Origin: an uncultured Pseudomonadales bacterium
Lineage (GTDB): Bacteria > Pseudomonadota > Gammaproteobacteria > Pseudomonadales > Pseudohongiellaceae
Assembly (NCBI GenBank): GCA_938091935.1
Contig: CALKNV010000006.1
Location: 1-49,265 of the forward strand
Length of the DNA: 49,265 nt
Direction of reading: 5' to 3'
Notes under the pieces: model-generated
The model's database searches: none
What the model was told of the DNA's origin: nothing
Seen by the model: the letters and a program-made list of their open reading frames with translations, nothing else
Translations under genes and position numbers: made by a program
Shown: one piece after another, positions 8,071 through 16,093 of the stretch
Layout: each line of letters begins with the position of its first letter
How positions within the stretch are numbered: the first letter of the stretch is position 1

Positions 8071-8871
8071 ATGAGCGGAACTGAAATTAACGGCGGCCCT
8101 GCTGCGGTGAGTGCGTCGAATATTGCCTTTCGATCCGGTGATTGCATCGAAGAGACCTGCCCTCACAATCCAAAAGTTTCATGCGCCAGTTGCCGCCTAA
8201 ACAAGCTGTGCCTACCGATCGCACTTAACAAATCCGAGATTCATCAGCTTGACGAAATTGTTGAGCGCAATCGTCCTCTCAAAAAAGGCGACCACCTTTA
8301 TCGCCAGAACGATGAGTTCAAATCCGTATATGCGGTCCGCTCTGGCAGTTTCAAAGCTTACGTGTTGAGTGACAACGGCTTGGGCCGGGTTACTGGTTTC
8401 TATCTGCCAGGTGAAATCATTGGTATGGATGGCATTGCCAGCCACCACTACGCTAATTCAACCCAGGCACTTGAGCATTCTTCAATCTGTGAAATTCCAT
8501 TTGCACAACTGGAAAAGTTGAGCCATCAATTGCCGAATCTGCAGCATCACTTCTTTGCCATCATGGGCAACGAAATTGCCAAGGATCAGCAGATTCACAC
8601 CCTGTTGAGCAGCTATACGGCGGAGGAAAGAACCGCATCTTTCCTGCTTGGATTATCGAGCCGCTATGCGCGTGTCTCATTGTCTCCAACCCGATTCCTG
8701 TTGCCTATGACGCGCAGCGATATCGGCGAATATCTGGGACTAACGGTTGAGACGGTGAGTCGCATTTTTACCGCCCTGCAGAGGAAAGATCTGATAGCAG
8801 TTAATAACCGAGAAACTGAAATCAAAGATATCAAGGGCCTAAGGGCTCTGATCGGTTCTAAAGCCGCTTAA
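8071..8871 (+). CDS. fnr: FNR/ANR oxygen-sensing transcription regulator, Crp/Fnr family
   Basis: This is a 266-aa [4Fe-4S] regulator that dimerises and binds TTGAT-N4-ATCAA boxes when oxygen is low. All four cluster ligands are present: C38-x2-C41-x5-C47 ('CASCRLNKLC'), matching Cys20, 23 and 29 of E. coli FNR, and C140 in 'SSICEIPF', matching Cys122. A cyclic-nucleotide-like beta roll covers about residues 60-160, then a long dimer helix, then the winged-helix reader with 'GEYLGLTVETVSR', whose E-x2-S-R contacts the FNR half-site. An in-frame upstream extension exists, but GAGGAGG at 8059-8065 fixes the start at 8071. FNR-like boxes near several genes in the first 8 kb make them likely targets. 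Confidence 0.95.
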   Translation: MSGTEINGGPAAVSASNIAFRSGDCIEETCPHNPKVSCASCRLNKLCLPIALNKSEIHQLDEIVERNRPLKKGDHLYRQNDEFKSVYAVRSGSFKAYVLSDNGLGRVTGFYLPGEIIGMDGIASHHYANSTQALEHSSICEIPFAQLEKLSHQLPNLQHHFFAIMGNEIAKDQQIHTLLSSYTAEERTASFLLGLSSRYARVSLSPTRFLLPMTRSDIGEYLGLTVETVSRIFTALQRKDLIAVNNRETEIKDIKGLRALIGSKAA

Positions 8872-9058
8872 GCTTATGCGCTCGACCCTCTCCGCTGGAA
8901 TCTGTTATTTAACCGATCAGGCAGTCCTGCGCGGATAACCGGCACTGCTCACCTTTAGCCCCTCTCAAATCGAGCGCGATGGGAACCCTCAAACTGGATT
9001 CCTGCCACGCACCCGCGATTGACAGATTTCGCCGCTTTAACAGCGACCAGTCTCACAA

Positions 9059-9997
9059 TTAGTTTTCGCGCAGAAGGTTTCCGGGTGAATACTGATCTGT
9101 CAGCTGACGCCGACTCATATCCCAGTCCACTCGGGTAGACAAGCGAGAAGGATACTCAAGGATCGGGATACCGTATTTACTGAGGGAGTCTGAAAACTGC
9201 TGGGCACGATTGACGAGTTCAGCGCGAGGCGGCAGGGGCTCGAGTTGAGCGACGATGATACGGTTACCCGTGGAAGGAAGCTTGAAATTAAAGAACTCCC
9301 CAAACGCGCGCTGATAAGTAACCGATTCATGGTCATAGAGTCGACTGGTTGAAAAAGTATTGGCAACTAGTACCGAATCCTCATTCATGATCGCCCTGAC
9401 CTCGTCCAGAAACTCACGGGTCAGCATGTGCTCCGGGATATAGTCTCCGCTAAAGGCATCAAGCACGATGTAGTCATAGGTCTGGTCGCGAATCCCTGCC
9501 CGCTTGATGAAAGGACGCCCGTCATCCACATAGACGCGCATGTTGTCGGTTGCTTCAAAAAAGAAAAATTCCTCTGCAACACTTACCACAGCCTCGTCTA
9601 TCTCGACAATATCAATCTGGGCGCCTGGAAACAGGTCCGAGAAGGTGAGAGGAATTGAACCACCGCCCAATCCGATCACCAGGATGCGTTCAGGCTGGGC
9701 ATTGAGCAACAGCCCTGAAAAACTCATCCGCGTGTAATCAAACACCAAGCGCTGTTTGTCGTTGACCAGCACACAGGTTTGGTTACGATCGCCGCGATGC
9801 ACGTTGAAAAGCAGGCAGCGTCGATCTCCGACCTGGGTAACAGTGATATCGCGGTACTTGGATCGCTCTTCATGAATTGTCTCTGCCTGGGCTGAACCCG
9901 TCAAAGAAACCAGGGCTACAAAAAGCGCCAGTGAAAGTCGAGTTGCATTAAGTCTAAACACGGTTCGCTGCCCTGGCTTGTTTTCCGGGTTGACCAT
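9059..9997 (-). CDS. Spermidine synthase-like methyltransferase-fold protein with N-terminal export or anchor segment
   Basis: This 312-aa protein carries the Rossmann fold of polyamine aminopropyltransferases. Motifs are 'VIGLGGGSIPLTF' (nucleotide loop), 'IDIVEIDEAVV' (acidic residue after strand 2), 'VYVDDGRPF' and 'VLDAFSGDYIP'. Residues 15-38 form a hydrophobic stretch ending 'SLTGSAQA', readable as a signal peptide or as a last membrane helix. In many bacteria this domain is fused behind a multi-helix membrane domain; here it is a separate reading frame overlapping the upstream membrane gene by 44 nt, with no clear ribosome binding site, so translational coupling is likely. True spermidine synthase activity is not established for this subgroup. 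Confidence 0.8.
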   Translation of the reverse strand: MVNPENKPGQRTVFRLNATRLSLALFVALVSLTGSAQAETIHEERSKYRDITVTQVGDRRCLLFNVHRGDRNQTCVLVNDKQRLVFDYTRMSFSGLLLNAQPERILVIGLGGGSIPLTFSDLFPGAQIDIVEIDEAVVSVAEEFFFFEATDNMRVYVDDGRPFIKRAGIRDQTYDYIVLDAFSGDYIPEHMLTREFLDEVRAIMNEDSVLVANTFSTSRLYDHESVTYQRAFGEFFNFKLPSTGNRIIVAQLEPLPPRAELVNRAQQFSDSLSKYGIPILEYPSRLSTRVDWDMSRRQLTDQYSPGNLLREN

Positions 9998-10610
9998 TGA
10001 GGTAGTAGTGAGAAGCCAAAATGACGCATCCCGCGAGGGTCAGGGTCGCAATGGCTCCCCAGAGTATCTGGTTCACTTCAAACCACAGCACAAAGTAAAA
10101 GCTGGTACCAAGAGTGCCTGCGGCACTTCCCAGAGTGGAGATAAAATAAAGCAAGCCCGCCATGTGCCCACTATGGGCCTCATTCTGCACCATTAATCGC
10201 ACCGCGTAGGGTGAAATCATGCCGAGGATGCTGGTTGGAATGAAGAACAAAAAAATCGCCGCCAACAGGGAACCGTAGCGCGGATCTTCCAGCGCCATGA
10301 AAATAGGTTCCATGATGACATCGGCGAATAAAATGATTGGAATAGAGAAGATCGCGGCAGCGATAAAAAACAGGGCGAATGTCACGGCGCTTGGATTACG
10401 CGTTGAGAGCTTACCTCCCCACAGATAACCCATAGCCAGAGCCAGCATGAAAATAGTGATAATGCTGCCCCACACAGAGAGGCTGCCACCAAAATATGGC
10501 GACAAAATACGCGCACCCAGCATCTCGACGGTCATAATGCAGAAGCCGCTGACAAAGGCCATGGCAGCAATCACACCCCTGGGGACGGTATGTGCAGGTT
10601 GTTTACTCAC
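9954..10610 (-). CDS. Membrane protein, N-terminal half of the MFS/spermidine synthase-like fusion family
   Basis: This 218-aa integral membrane protein has about six to seven helices. It begins 'GVIAAMAFVSGFCIMTVEML', followed by 'GARILSPYFGGSLSVWGSI', a motif set typical of the membrane half of fused spermidine synthase-like proteins ('EMLGARILSPYFG...WGSII'). The 3' end overlaps the spermidine synthase-like gene by 44 nt in a different frame; a +1 shift inside the overlap would join them into one protein of the usual fused layout. The function of the membrane domain is unknown; transport or membrane anchoring of the enzyme domain is a guess. The 100-nt space upstream holds the likely promoter. 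Confidence 0.8.
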   Translation of the reverse strand: MSKQPAHTVPRGVIAAMAFVSGFCIMTVEMLGARILSPYFGGSLSVWGSIITIFMLALAMGYLWGGKLSTRNPSAVTFALFFIAAAIFSIPIILFADVIMEPIFMALEDPRYGSLLAAIFLFFIPTSILGMISPYAVRLMVQNEAHSGHMAGLLYFISTLGSAAGTLGTSFYFVLWFEVNQILWGAIATLTLAGCVILASHYYLNGQPGKQARAANRV

Positions 10611-10709
10611 TGGGGTCGACTATCTCTCGCTGGATTCTGAATCTTTGGGCTGGCTAAATTAGCACCATGCCCCTCATATTGGAAAGAGATTGGAAAAAGT
10701 TTAGACGAA

Positions 10710-11501
10710 TCAGTCCTGGCGAGCGCCGAGATGACGCCCTCCATCCAGCGCAATGACCTGGCCAGTCATATAGCGGGTTGCGGGCGAAGCGAGATAAACC
10801 GCGAGGCCTGCCATATCCATCGGATTACCGATGCGCCCCAAGGGATTTTCGGTTTCAATCTTGTCCCTGAACTGGGTAAGCATGTAATCCATCATCTTGC
10901 TTTCAAATGGCCCCGGAGCAATGGCATTTACCGTCAGTCCTTTTGAAGCCAGGCGAACCGCCAAGTTCTTGGTTAGAAAATGCACAGCCGCCTTACTTGC
11001 CCCATAGGCAAAGTTGTCAGTTGTTGACACCCGCAGGCCATCAATCGACCCTATGTTAATCACGCGACTGGGCTCGGCAGGACTTGCATTTTTCTCCAAC
11101 AAAGGCAGAAGGTCACGCGTCAACATAAAGATAGCTTTGACATTAATATCCATGACCTTGTCGTACCCCTCTTCAGGATACTCTTCGAACGGCGCGCCCC
11201 AGGCAGCACCGGCGTTATTAACGAGAATATCGATACTGGATTCCCGTGACTTGATTTCAGTAACAAACTCTTCCCGCCCCGCCGCTGTCGAAAGATCAGC
11301 TGGCAGTGCGATGCATTCACCCAACTCGCCCAATTCTGAAGCTGTCTGCTTACAGGCTTCGACCTTGCGTGCGGTAATGTAAGTCTTCACCCCATTTGCA
11401 GCATAACCCTCGGCAATCATGCGCCCTATTCCCCGAGAGCCGCCAGTTACGATTGCAACCTTTCCCGCGATACCAAACAATTCATTGACAGAATAGGTCA
11501 T
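10710..11501 (-). CDS. Short-chain dehydrogenase/reductase (SDR)
   Basis: This is a 263-aa NAD(P)-dependent classical SDR. The cofactor loop is 'TGGSRGIG' near residues 19-26, the NNAG motif appears as 'LVNNAG', and the catalytic Ser/Tyr/Lys set is visible as 'NIGSIDG' and 'YGASK'. The C-terminal 'YMTGQVIALDGG' is typical. It is the last gene of a five-gene minus-strand operon; its ATG overlaps the upstream TGA by one base (TGATG). Next to acyl-CoA dehydrogenases and an APH-type kinase, a 3-hydroxyacyl or hydroxy-lipid substrate is plausible but not shown by the sequence. Confidence 0.93.
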   Translation of the reverse strand: MTYSVNELFGIAGKVAIVTGGSRGIGRMIAEGYAANGVKTYITARKVEACKQTASELGELGECIALPADLSTAAGREEFVTEIKSRESSIDILVNNAGAAWGAPFEEYPEEGYDKVMDINVKAIFMLTRDLLPLLEKNASPAEPSRVINIGSIDGLRVSTTDNFAYGASKAAVHFLTKNLAVRLASKGLTVNAIAPGPFESKMMDYMLTQFRDKIETENPLGRIGNPMDMAGLAVYLASPATRYMTGQVIALDGGRHLGARQD

Positions 11502-12580
11502 CAGTCAGTCACCTCGCCTTTGATAATGAGTTCACACATTTGCTGAAGGACAAAAGCCTTTTTCAAAAAGCCTGCGAATCGCTCATCCTTGGTGTGGCCG
11601 TGATAATAGCGATAGTAAATCTGCTGACCAATCACGCAGAGCCGAAACAGGCCAAAGCAAAAATAAAATGGGAAATTTTCCACCGAAAGACCGGTTTTTT
11701 CCTGGAAGCGCTGGATGATCTCTGCGCGCGTGGGCGCGCCATCAATGTCCGATGGCATGGTGCGTGATTCTCGAAAGAAATCGGGGTCAGAAGTTTGGAC
11801 CCAATAGCCAAGAGTACAACCGAGATCCATCAGGGGATCACCAACAGTTGCCATCTCCCAATCCAGCACACCAATCACTTTCAGCGGATCATTGGCACTA
11901 AAAATAACATTATCCAGTTTGTAATCGTTGTGGATTACGCTGGCTTTGCCACTTTCCGGCGGCATGTTGTCGTTCAGCCACTGCATGGTGTTATCAACAT
12001 TCACTGTATCTGGCGTAGCTGAATCTCTCCAGCGTCGACACCAGCCTTCTACCTGACGGCGCACATAGCCTTCCGGCCGGCCAAAAGTATCCAGGCCTGC
12101 TTCAACGAGATCAACAGAGTGCAGCTCTGACAGCACATCGAAAAAATTGAATAGCTGCTGCCGAATCTGGTCTTTGCTCAACCCCAATTCGGTAGGGTAC
12201 TCGCGTCGAATAACCAGACCTTCTATGTAATTCATCAAGTAAAAGTCACAGCCAATAATGCTGTGATCATCACAGAAATGTTCTGGTACCGGCCCGTAAG
12301 AGTAGACATTTTTAAGCGCAGAAAGAACCCGATACTCACGCGACATGTCGTGAGCGGACTTAACCTTGCTGCCAAATGGTGGCCGTCGCATCACCCATTG
12401 CTGATCACCACTGCGGAGCAGATAGGTGAGGTTGGAGTGGCCACCTGGAAACTGTTTGACTTGGAGTTGCTGCGCAGCCGGTCCGAGAACCGGTTCGAGA
12501 TATTCTTTAAGCCGCACCAGGTCAATTTCTTCGCCCTTGCGAATTTCTCCGGCACGATCGATCAGGTCAGCGGTTGACAC
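11501..12580 (-). CDS. APH/ACAD10-type phosphotransferase
   Basis: This 359-aa protein has the kinase-like fold of aminoglycoside/choline phosphotransferases. The N-terminal lobe holds 'FPGGHSNLTYLL' and 'WVMRRPP' (Lys-equivalent strand). The C-terminal lobe has the catalytic 'VIHNDYKLDNVIF' and the metal-binding 'GVLDWEMATVGDPLMDLG'. Family members encoded beside acyl-CoA dehydrogenases resemble the kinase domain of mammalian ACAD10/11, which phosphorylates 4-hydroxyacyl-CoAs so that an acyl-CoA dehydrogenase domain can process them. The start is GTG 12580 with AGGA 8 nt upstream. It lies between the histidine phosphatase and SDR genes in one operon. A kinase for hydroxyacyl-CoA is a reasoned guess; true antibiotic resistance is unlikely. 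Confidence 0.88.
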   Translation of the reverse strand: MSTADLIDRAGEIRKGEEIDLVRLKEYLEPVLGPAAQQLQVKQFPGGHSNLTYLLRSGDQQWVMRRPPFGSKVKSAHDMSREYRVLSALKNVYSYGPVPEHFCDDHSIIGCDFYLMNYIEGLVIRREYPTELGLSKDQIRQQLFNFFDVLSELHSVDLVEAGLDTFGRPEGYVRRQVEGWCRRWRDSATPDTVNVDNTMQWLNDNMPPESGKASVIHNDYKLDNVIFSANDPLKVIGVLDWEMATVGDPLMDLGCTLGYWVQTSDPDFFRESRTMPSDIDGAPTRAEIIQRFQEKTGLSVENFPFYFCFGLFRLCVIGQQIYYRYYHGHTKDERFAGFLKKAFVLQQMCELIIKGEVTD

Positions 12581-12608
12581 TTGTTATTCCTTTTTCTTGG
12601 CTGATTGA

Positions 12609-13319
12609 TTAGCGGTAGGTTACCAGATGTTGCATGCCCTGACGCTCTAAATGGGGCAAGCAGTTGAATTGGGTCATGGACGCCCGCCCGCCACCATATC
12701 GAACCTTGGTGACAGAGCTATTATGAACCATCCAATTAGTAGCGATAACTTTGTCATCGGGATAATTCAGCACTCTCTGTAGTGCTGCAGCGATTACCCC
12801 GCCGGAAGTGGAAACAATTACGCGACTGCCACGCTGATGCCTGGACATGATGTCGTCTACCACGGAATGTACACGCTGTTTGAATGCCTGCCATGGCTCG
12901 AACTCCTGGTCGGATTCCTGTGCTTCCAATTCATCATTAATCCAGCATGCCGTCGCCGCTTCGAGCACAGTCTGGAACAACTTGCGGTCCTTGATCGGCC
13001 AGCCCTCAGGCAATTCAATGCCATCAGCTTTGGCGTGGTCTCGCAGATAGATCTGAATCAGCGGATCGCCGCTGTACTCGTTGAGCGAAGCATGCTGCTC
13101 TGGCGCATCCGGCTCACCCTTTACCAGGTGCAAGAGCTCACCAGCGGTTTCCCGCTGGCGCTGAAGCGTGCCACTGAATATGTGATCGAAGGAGTCGCCG
13201 GTAGACTGCCAGTGCCTGGCCAACTCCCGAACCTGCTCGAACCCAAGTTCGCTCAGCGCATCATAGGAGGCTGAGCCGAACGACGCCTGTCCGTGCCGTA
13301 CGAAAATCAGCTCACTCAT
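12609..13319 (-). CDS. Histidine phosphatase family protein (phosphoglycerate mutase-like)
   Basis: This 236-aa protein starts 'SELIFVRHGQASFG', with the catalytic RHG motif at residues 8-10. A second conserved His/Gly region appears as 'RVIVSTSGGVI', where the usual second histidine is replaced by serine/threonine ('STSGG' instead of 'VSHGG'). The missing second histidine may weaken or alter phosphatase activity. It starts 14 nt after the acyl-CoA dehydrogenase gene and is followed by the APH kinase, so it belongs to the acyl-CoA operon. A phosphatase beside a kinase suggests opposing or sequential phospho-acyl steps, which remains speculative. Confidence 0.85.
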   Translation of the reverse strand: MSELIFVRHGQASFGSASYDALSELGFEQVRELARHWQSTGDSFDHIFSGTLQRQRETAGELLHLVKGEPDAPEQHASLNEYSGDPLIQIYLRDHAKADGIELPEGWPIKDRKLFQTVLEAATACWINDELEAQESDQEFEPWQAFKQRVHSVVDDIMSRHQRGSRVIVSTSGGVIAAALQRVLNYPDDKVIATNWMVHNSSVTKVRYGGGRASMTQFNCLPHLERQGMQHLVTYR

Positions 13320-13333
13320 TGGCGAAAACCGAA

Positions 13334-14467
13334 TTAAAGCTGTGCAAAGCGCTGCGTGTGATAGTCGCCATCACCAAAGGCAAGGTCCAGCGCGGTGACG
13401 CGCTTGAACAGATGTCCCACATCCAGTTCCTCTGTCATGGCAATGCCACCGTGAATTTGAATCGCTTCCTGGCCCACATCCTTGATTGCCTTGCCTATGC
13501 GGCTCTTGGCGGCCGCAACTGCTTTCGCCTTTTCCTCAGCGGAATCATCGCCATCCAAGGTCATGGCCGCCATAATGACAATTGACCGCGCCAACTGGCA
13601 TTGAATAAACATATCTGCCATACGGTGCTGCAGGGCCTGAAATGTCCCGATAGGCGTGCCAAACTGCTTACGGGTCTTGCTGTATTCGACAGTTTTCTGC
13701 AGCAGCACTTCGAGCGCACCAACCGCCTCAGCGCTAACCGCCACAATAGCCCTGTTGGTCGCCACCTCGATTGCGGGGAGCGCAGCGCCGGCCTCACCCA
13801 GGCGATTCGATGCAGGCACTTTGACGTCGGCCAATGTGACCTCGGACGCCATCTTGCCATCGACAGTCTGGTAGCTGCGCATCGATATCCCCGGCGTTGA
13901 GGCATCCACCACAAACACGGAAATTCCAAGCGGATCCCTGACATCGCCGGACTCTCTTGCAGAGACCAACAGTTTGTTTGCATTAGGCCCGTTTTCAACA
14001 GCGACTTTAATACCATTCAGGATCACGTCATCGCCATCTACCGCAGCCGAGGTGGCAACGCTGCCAGGGTTAAATCGACTGCCAGGCTCGGCAAAGGCAC
14101 TGGCCAGCAGGAGTTCGCCACCAATTATGCCCTCGACCAGCATGGTTTTGATATCGCCCGTCGCCAGCTCCGCGACTAAAGAACCACTGAGCACGGCACC
14201 AGCCGTGTACGGCTCAATCAGATTTGCCTTGCCGAACTCCTCCATGATGACCATCAGGTCAACAGCTGAGCCGCCAAGTCCGCCGTCTTCCTCAGAAAAC
14301 GGTACGGCTAGCCAACCCAAATCCGCAAACAACTGCCAGTTCTCAGCACTGTAGCCTTTTTCAGAATTTAAGATGGTATTGCGGGTGTCAAAGTCGTAAC
14401 TCTTTTGCACAAATTTCTGCACTGAATCCTGCAGCATTTGTTGAACATCGGTATATGAAAAATCCAC
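13334..14467 (-). CDS. Acyl-CoA dehydrogenase, second of a pair
   Basis: This is a 377-aa flavoprotein that oxidises acyl-CoA thioesters to enoyl-CoA. The N-terminal helical domain includes 'FSEEDGGLGGSAVDLMVIMEEFG', followed by the beta domain and a C-terminal helical domain containing 'RKQFGTPIGTFQALQHRMADM' and 'QIHGGIAMTEE', both standard family signatures (each slightly longer than quoted limits elsewhere in this entry's core motifs 'RKQFGTPIG' and 'IHGGIAMTEE'). Start GTG 14467 has AAGAGGT 7 nt upstream. Two adjacent dissimilar acyl-CoA dehydrogenases often form heteromeric enzymes in steroid-degrading bacteria, one possibility here. The catalytic base is not certain from reading alone. 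Confidence 0.94.
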   Translation of the reverse strand: MDFSYTDVQQMLQDSVQKFVQKSYDFDTRNTILNSEKGYSAENWQLFADLGWLAVPFSEEDGGLGGSAVDLMVIMEEFGKANLIEPYTAGAVLSGSLVAELATGDIKTMLVEGIIGGELLLASAFAEPGSRFNPGSVATSAAVDGDDVILNGIKVAVENGPNANKLLVSARESGDVRDPLGISVFVVDASTPGISMRSYQTVDGKMASEVTLADVKVPASNRLGEAGAALPAIEVATNRAIVAVSAEAVGALEVLLQKTVEYSKTRKQFGTPIGTFQALQHRMADMFIQCQLARSIVIMAAMTLDGDDSAEEKAKAVAAAKSRIGKAIKDVGQEAIQIHGGIAMTEELDVGHLFKRVTALDLAFGDGDYHTQRFAQL

Positions 14468-14517
14468 TATAAAAACCTCTTGTCAAAGCGGCAAGTCACC
14501 GCTAGCGCTGTGCAGGC

Positions 14518-15717
14518 TCAGAGTCCCAGCACTGCTTTGCTGATGATATTGCGCTGAATCTCGTTAGAGCCGCCAAATATGGACAGCTTGCGATTATTAA
14601 AGTAGGTGAGCGCGGCGGATGCTGAATTGCCTGGGCCGATAGGCTCACCGGTAAAGCCGGGCTCAAACTGCTCAGGGACAAAGGGGAGACAATTGTAGCC
14701 AGCTAGTTCAACGAACATCTCGTCCATGCGCTGCGCCAACTCGGTACCGACAATCTTCAGTATCGAAGACTCGGGACCAGGCGCATTGCCGACGCTGAGG
14801 GCAGCCAAAGTACGCAATTCTGAATACTCAAGCGCCTTCAGCTCTATCTCCGCTTCGGCGAGTCTCTGCTTGAATGAGGCGTTATCAATCATCTTGCCAC
14901 CGAATCCATCATCAGTTTCCGCAGCGATGTTTTTGAGCGATTTCAGGCGACGCTTGCCGCGTGGGACACCGGCAATGTTCGTGCGCTCATGGGTGAGCAA
15001 TACCTTTGCGTATGTCCAACCCTTGTTCTCTTCACCGATTAGATTTTCAGCAGGCACTCGGACATCATCGAAAAAGACTTCATTTACTTCAGGAAAACCA
15101 TCGAGCAGCACGATAGGCTTTAGAGTGATGCCTGGCGTCTTCATATCGATGAGCAAGAAGCTGATGCCTTCCTGCTTTTTAACGGTATTGTCAGTGCGCA
15201 CCAGGCAAAATATCCAGTCTGCATACTGACCCAGGGTATTCCAGGTCTTACTACCATTGACTACATATTCGTCACCATCGCGAACGGCTGCGGTCTTCAG
15301 TGAAGCCAGGTCAGATCCAGCATTGGGTTCGGAGTAGCCCTGGCACCACCACGCGTTGCTCTCCAGAATATCCGGCAGGAATCGCTGCTTCTGCTCTTCT
15401 GTACCATAGGCCATGATCACCGGAGCAACCATTTTCATTCCGAAGGGAATCGGTTCCGGGGCGCCGTAGAGCCCCATCTCGGTAGCGAAGATATGGCGCT
15501 GGGTATGACTCCAGCTGGTTCCACCATGTTCGACTGGCCAGGTTGGCGCAGCCCAGCCTTTCTCGAAAAGGATTTTTTGCCAACGCACCATATCCTCCTT
15601 ATCGAGGCGCACACTAGCATCAACTTTTGCTTTCAAATCGGCAGGAAACTCGCTGCGCAGGAATTCGCGGACTTCTTCCTGAAAAGCCAGTTCTTCGGCT
15701 GTAAAATCAGCGTTCAC
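14518..15717 (-). CDS. Acyl-CoA dehydrogenase, first of a pair
   Basis: This is a 399-aa acyl-CoA dehydrogenase that opens the minus-strand operon. 'QGYSEPNAGSDLASL' marks the flavin/substrate region, 'VNGSKTWNT' the middle beta domain, and the C-terminal 'FGGSNEIQRNIISK' the conserved end. A longer in-frame reading to 15771 exists, but AGGAGAG five bases before GTG 15717 decides for the shorter form, which begins at the usual family position ('NADFTAEELAFQEEVREFL'). The electron acceptor would be ETF. No fatty acid regulator gene is adjacent; a palindrome upstream may be the operator. Confidence 0.94.
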   Translation of the reverse strand: MNADFTAEELAFQEEVREFLRSEFPADLKAKVDASVRLDKEDMVRWQKILFEKGWAAPTWPVEHGGTSWSHTQRHIFATEMGLYGAPEPIPFGMKMVAPVIMAYGTEEQKQRFLPDILESNAWWCQGYSEPNAGSDLASLKTAAVRDGDEYVVNGSKTWNTLGQYADWIFCLVRTDNTVKKQEGISFLLIDMKTPGITLKPIVLLDGFPEVNEVFFDDVRVPAENLIGEENKGWTYAKVLLTHERTNIAGVPRGKRRLKSLKNIAAETDDGFGGKMIDNASFKQRLAEAEIELKALEYSELRTLAALSVGNAPGPESSILKIVGTELAQRMDEMFVELAGYNCLPFVPEQFEPGFTGEPIGPGNSASAALTYFNNRKLSIFGGSNEIQRNIISKAVLGL

Positions 15718-16093
15718 GGTAACTCTCCTAAAATCAGGGGGTTGCACATAGGGCGGTTCTGCTGGAGACACTCGGTCTTGGCCATTGATCCCACATTCAG
15801 GTGGGTGACCAGCTCAGACTACGCCACAAAAGACAGCGAAGATTACCATTGCCGTTAGCTCAGATAAACAAAAAACCGAACGAGCGCTCGATGCCAGCGG
15901 CCCAGCCGCCATCTGGCCTGCGCGACTGTGAACTAATTATAAAATCGCGTTTAAAAATGGTCTCTCTCAATAGATTTGATTGAGCAAATGGGGTATGCTT
16001 CGCTCACTGTTTAACCCACTGTATTTTCGAGCAATTTGTTCACACAGTGTTTGCAAACCGCTCTCAATTAGCACCACATTTTCTGGAGTTGCC
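15718..16093. other. Intergenic region between the acyl-CoA operon and pal
   Basis: This divergent control region of 376 bases has no credible gene. It holds a perfect 10-bp palindrome CGAGCGCTCG at 15881-15890 and a second dyad CTCAAT-N7-ATTGAG at 15966-15984. Either could be an operator (TetR-type regulators of acyl-CoA operons use such dyads), but neither matches a site I can name. Promoter hexamers are not clear enough to place. Confidence 0.5.

Noticed and set aside
8021..9013. Repeat TGCCACGCACC at 8021-8031 and 9003-9013
   Set aside because: Eleven bases occurring twice around fnr with no extension or dyad; most likely chance.
11501..12580. Aminoglycoside resistance gene
   Set aside because: The fold is APH-like, but the operon context and ACAD10-type features point to metabolism, not resistance.
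12609..13319. Phosphoglycerate mutase proper
   Set aside because: The second catalytic histidine motif is degenerate and the gene sits in an acyl-CoA operon; only the broad histidine phosphatase family is supported.
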